Source: CAZEQL01 sp964514415
GTDB lineage: Bacteria > Chloroflexota > Dehalococcoidia > GIF9 > AB-539-J10
Direction of reading: 5' to 3'
Length of the DNA: 14,918 nt
Assembly (NCBI GenBank): GCA_964514415.1
Contig: CAZEQL010000030.1
Span: 1 to 14,918 of the forward strand
Part shown: positions 13,583 through 14,918 of the stretch, piece after piece
Layout: the number at the start of each line of letters is the position of its first letter
How positions within the stretch are numbered: position 1 is the first letter of the stretch
The notes under the pieces: model-generated
Told to the model about the DNA's origin: nothing
The model's input: the letters and a program-made list of their open reading frames with translations, nothing else
Databases searched by the model: none
Made by a program: the position numbers and the translations under genes

Positions 13583-14791
13583 ATGTCGGATAAAGTAGTA
13601 CTAGCTTACAGCGGCGGATTGGATACTTCAGTGGCCGTAAGATGGCTTAAGGAAAAGTATAACCTGGATGTTATTACTTTCACTGTAGACATAGGCAATG
13701 TAGCCGATCTTGAAGCCATTCGGCAAAAGGCACTTGACGCAGGAGCTATAAAAGCACTGGTAGTTGATGCCAGGGAATCCTTCGTTAATTCATTTGTCTT
13801 TCCAGCTCTCCAGGCCGACGCTGTTTATGAAGGGCAATATCCTCTAGCCACAGCCCTGGGACGTCCCCTTATTGCCCAACTTATGGTAGAGGCAGCTAGA
13901 AAAGAGGGAGCTACTGCTGTAGCTCATGGCTGCACCGGCAAGGGCAACGACCAGGTAAGGATTGATGTAGGCGTAGCCGCCTTAGCGCCTGAGTTTAAGG
14001 TAATAGCCCCGGCTAGAGAATGGAATATGACTCGTGCGCAACTAATTGAATACGCTCAAACTTATAGCATTCCTGTCCCTATCACCAGGGCTAGCCCATA
14101 TTCCATTGATGAGAATTTGTGGGGTAGGAGCAATGAATGTGGCGTGCTGGAAGACCCCTGGAATGAACCTCCCGAGGATGCCTTCGCCTGGACGAAATCT
14201 CCCGAGGAGACACCTGGCAAACCCGCTTATCTAGAAATCGCTTTTGACAAGGGAATACCAGTAAGCCTTAACGGCGAGAAGTTAGACGGCGTCAAACTTA
14301 TTGAAAGAATCCACAAGCTAGCTGGTGAGCATGGTGTAGGCAGGATTGACCATGTAGAAAACAGGTTAGTCGGCATAAAATCAAGGGAGATTTACGAGGC
14401 GCCAGCGGCCGTAGTATTGCTCAAAGCTCATCAAGCCTTAGAGGATTTGGTACTAACAAAAGGGCAGCTCCGCTTTAAGACAAAGGTGGCTAACGAATAT
14501 GCTGACCTCGTTTATAATGGGTTATGGTTTACCGGTCTTCGCCAGGATTTGGCTGCTTATGTAGAAAGTTCACAACGATATGTTACCGGGATAGTAAGGG
14601 TTAAACTTCTCAAAGGTAATTGCACCGTAGTAGGTAGGAAATCGCCTTATTCTCTCTATGATTACAGCCTGGCTACTTACGATAAAGGTGATGTTTTCGA
14701 CCAGAGCGCCTCTCCCGGCTTTATCCACATTTGGGGGCTGCCAGTGAGAACTCAAGCGCGAGTGCAGCCGCCTCCAAAACTACCTGAATAG
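13583..14791 (+). CDS. argG: Argininosuccinate synthase
   Basis: Condenses citrulline and aspartate with ATP to argininosuccinate, the penultimate arginine step. The 402-residue product has the ATP pyrophosphatase P-loop AYSGGLDTS (8-16), YEGQYPLATALGRPLI (82-97) for substrate binding, and HGCTGKGNDQVR (115-126), all hallmarks of the family, at normal length. The ATG at 13583 has AAGGAGG (13568-13574) eight bases upstream, the strongest ribosome binding site in the arg group. A 187-base repeat-rich gap separates it from argD, so its expression may not simply follow argJBD. argH, its usual partner, does not follow. Confidence 0.97.
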   Translation: MSDKVVLAYSGGLDTSVAVRWLKEKYNLDVITFTVDIGNVADLEAIRQKALDAGAIKALVVDARESFVNSFVFPALQADAVYEGQYPLATALGRPLIAQLMVEAARKEGATAVAHGCTGKGNDQVRIDVGVAALAPEFKVIAPAREWNMTRAQLIEYAQTYSIPVPITRASPYSIDENLWGRSNECGVLEDPWNEPPEDAFAWTKSPEETPGKPAYLEIAFDKGIPVSLNGEKLDGVKLIERIHKLAGEHGVGRIDHVENRLVGIKSREIYEAPAAVVLLKAHQALEDLVLTKGQLRFKTKVANEYADLVYNGLWFTGLRQDLAAYVESSQRYVTGIVRVKLLKGNCTVVGRKSPYSLYDYSLATYDKGDVFDQSASPGFIHIWGLPVRTQARVQPPPKLPE

Positions 14792-14811
14792 TAAGGGGGA
14801 TTCGTCCTTAC
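14791..14811 (+). terminator. Hairpin after argG
   Basis: GTAAGG (14791-14796) pairs with CCTTAC (14806-14811), with an inner GGA-TTCG-TCC option, beginning on the last base of the argG stop codon. A competing stem TTCGTC (14801-14806) with GACGAA (14819-14824) is possible. No T run follows, so the terminator call is weak. Confidence 0.3.
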
Positions 14812-14876
14812 CTTTGCTGACGAAGGGCTAATCGGGGAATACAATTTAGATTTCTTGAGTATGAGAAGGAACAAGG

Positions 14877-14918
14877 ATGTTTAAGCCAAACTTTAGAGTA
14901 ACTAACAAGATAATCAAC
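14877..14918 (+). CDS. Partial gene, N-terminus only, possibly Fic family
   Basis: ATG at 14877 with AAGGA (14866-14870) six bases upstream, then 14 open codons to the window edge: MFKPNFRVTNKIIN. The FKP-x-F-x-(V/I)-T-N-K-I pattern resembles the N-terminus of Fic-family proteins (AMP-transferases and relatives), recalled from memory. Fourteen residues are too few for a firm call. It does not resemble ArgH. The gene is cut by the window end. Confidence 0.45.
   Translation, partial: MFKPNFRVTNKIIN

Overview
The window is a dense bacterial chromosomal segment (13 recognisable complete genes, one small conserved-looking ORF, one partial gene, one doubtful overlapping ORF). Everything recognised is chromosomal core or housekeeping; I see no phage, transposase, CRISPR array, rRNA or tRNA. 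The best guess at origin is Chloroflexota, probably a Dehalococcoidia-type uncultured lineage. That rests on the style of the proteins and on intergenic repeats of the CATTGCGAGCGAAGC and AT-rich TTTAGGG types, which I associate with such genomes from memory. It is an inference, not a demonstrated assignment.

Layout. (1) 1-231: intergenic DNA with a nested inverted repeat and a good promoter. (2) 232-2456, plus strand: rnc (RNase III), an unrecognised 50-residue basic protein, a PflX-type radical SAM protein and an acylphosphatase. (3) 2457-2499: short convergent junction with a hairpin. (4) 2500-10155, minus strand, read right to left: yebC, ruvC, ruvA, uvrB, a P-loop kinase-like protein, pepA, an UlaG-like metallo-beta-lactamase-fold protein and a DUF362 protein. 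yebC-ruvC-ruvA are joined by single-base gaps and start from a promoter at 10172-10200. (5) 10156-10242: divergent promoter region. (6) 10243-14791, plus strand: argJ-argB-argD, overlapping one another, then a 187-base repeat-rich gap, then argG. (7) The right edge holds the first 14 codons of another gene, possibly Fic family.

How the genes work together. argJ, argB, argD and argG supply most of the arginine route: acetyl cycling, N-acetylglutamate kinase, acetylornithine transaminase and argininosuccinate synthase. argC, argF and argH are not in the window. ruvA, ruvC and uvrB are DNA repair genes (Holliday-junction binding and cleavage, nucleotide excision repair). ruvB is absent. rnc and yebC act on RNA processing and on translation or regulation. 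pepA, the MBL-fold protein and DUF362 form a likely co-transcribed tail of uncertain joint role.

I did not find a convincing new biological system. The items most worth a second look are: the short-leader extended -10 promoters, including an apparently leaderless argJ; the small basic ORF after rnc; an Asp-to-Asn change at a metal-ligand position of RNase III; a short TPR-like ORF overlapping the 3' end of ruvA; and the repeat cluster splitting the arg genes.
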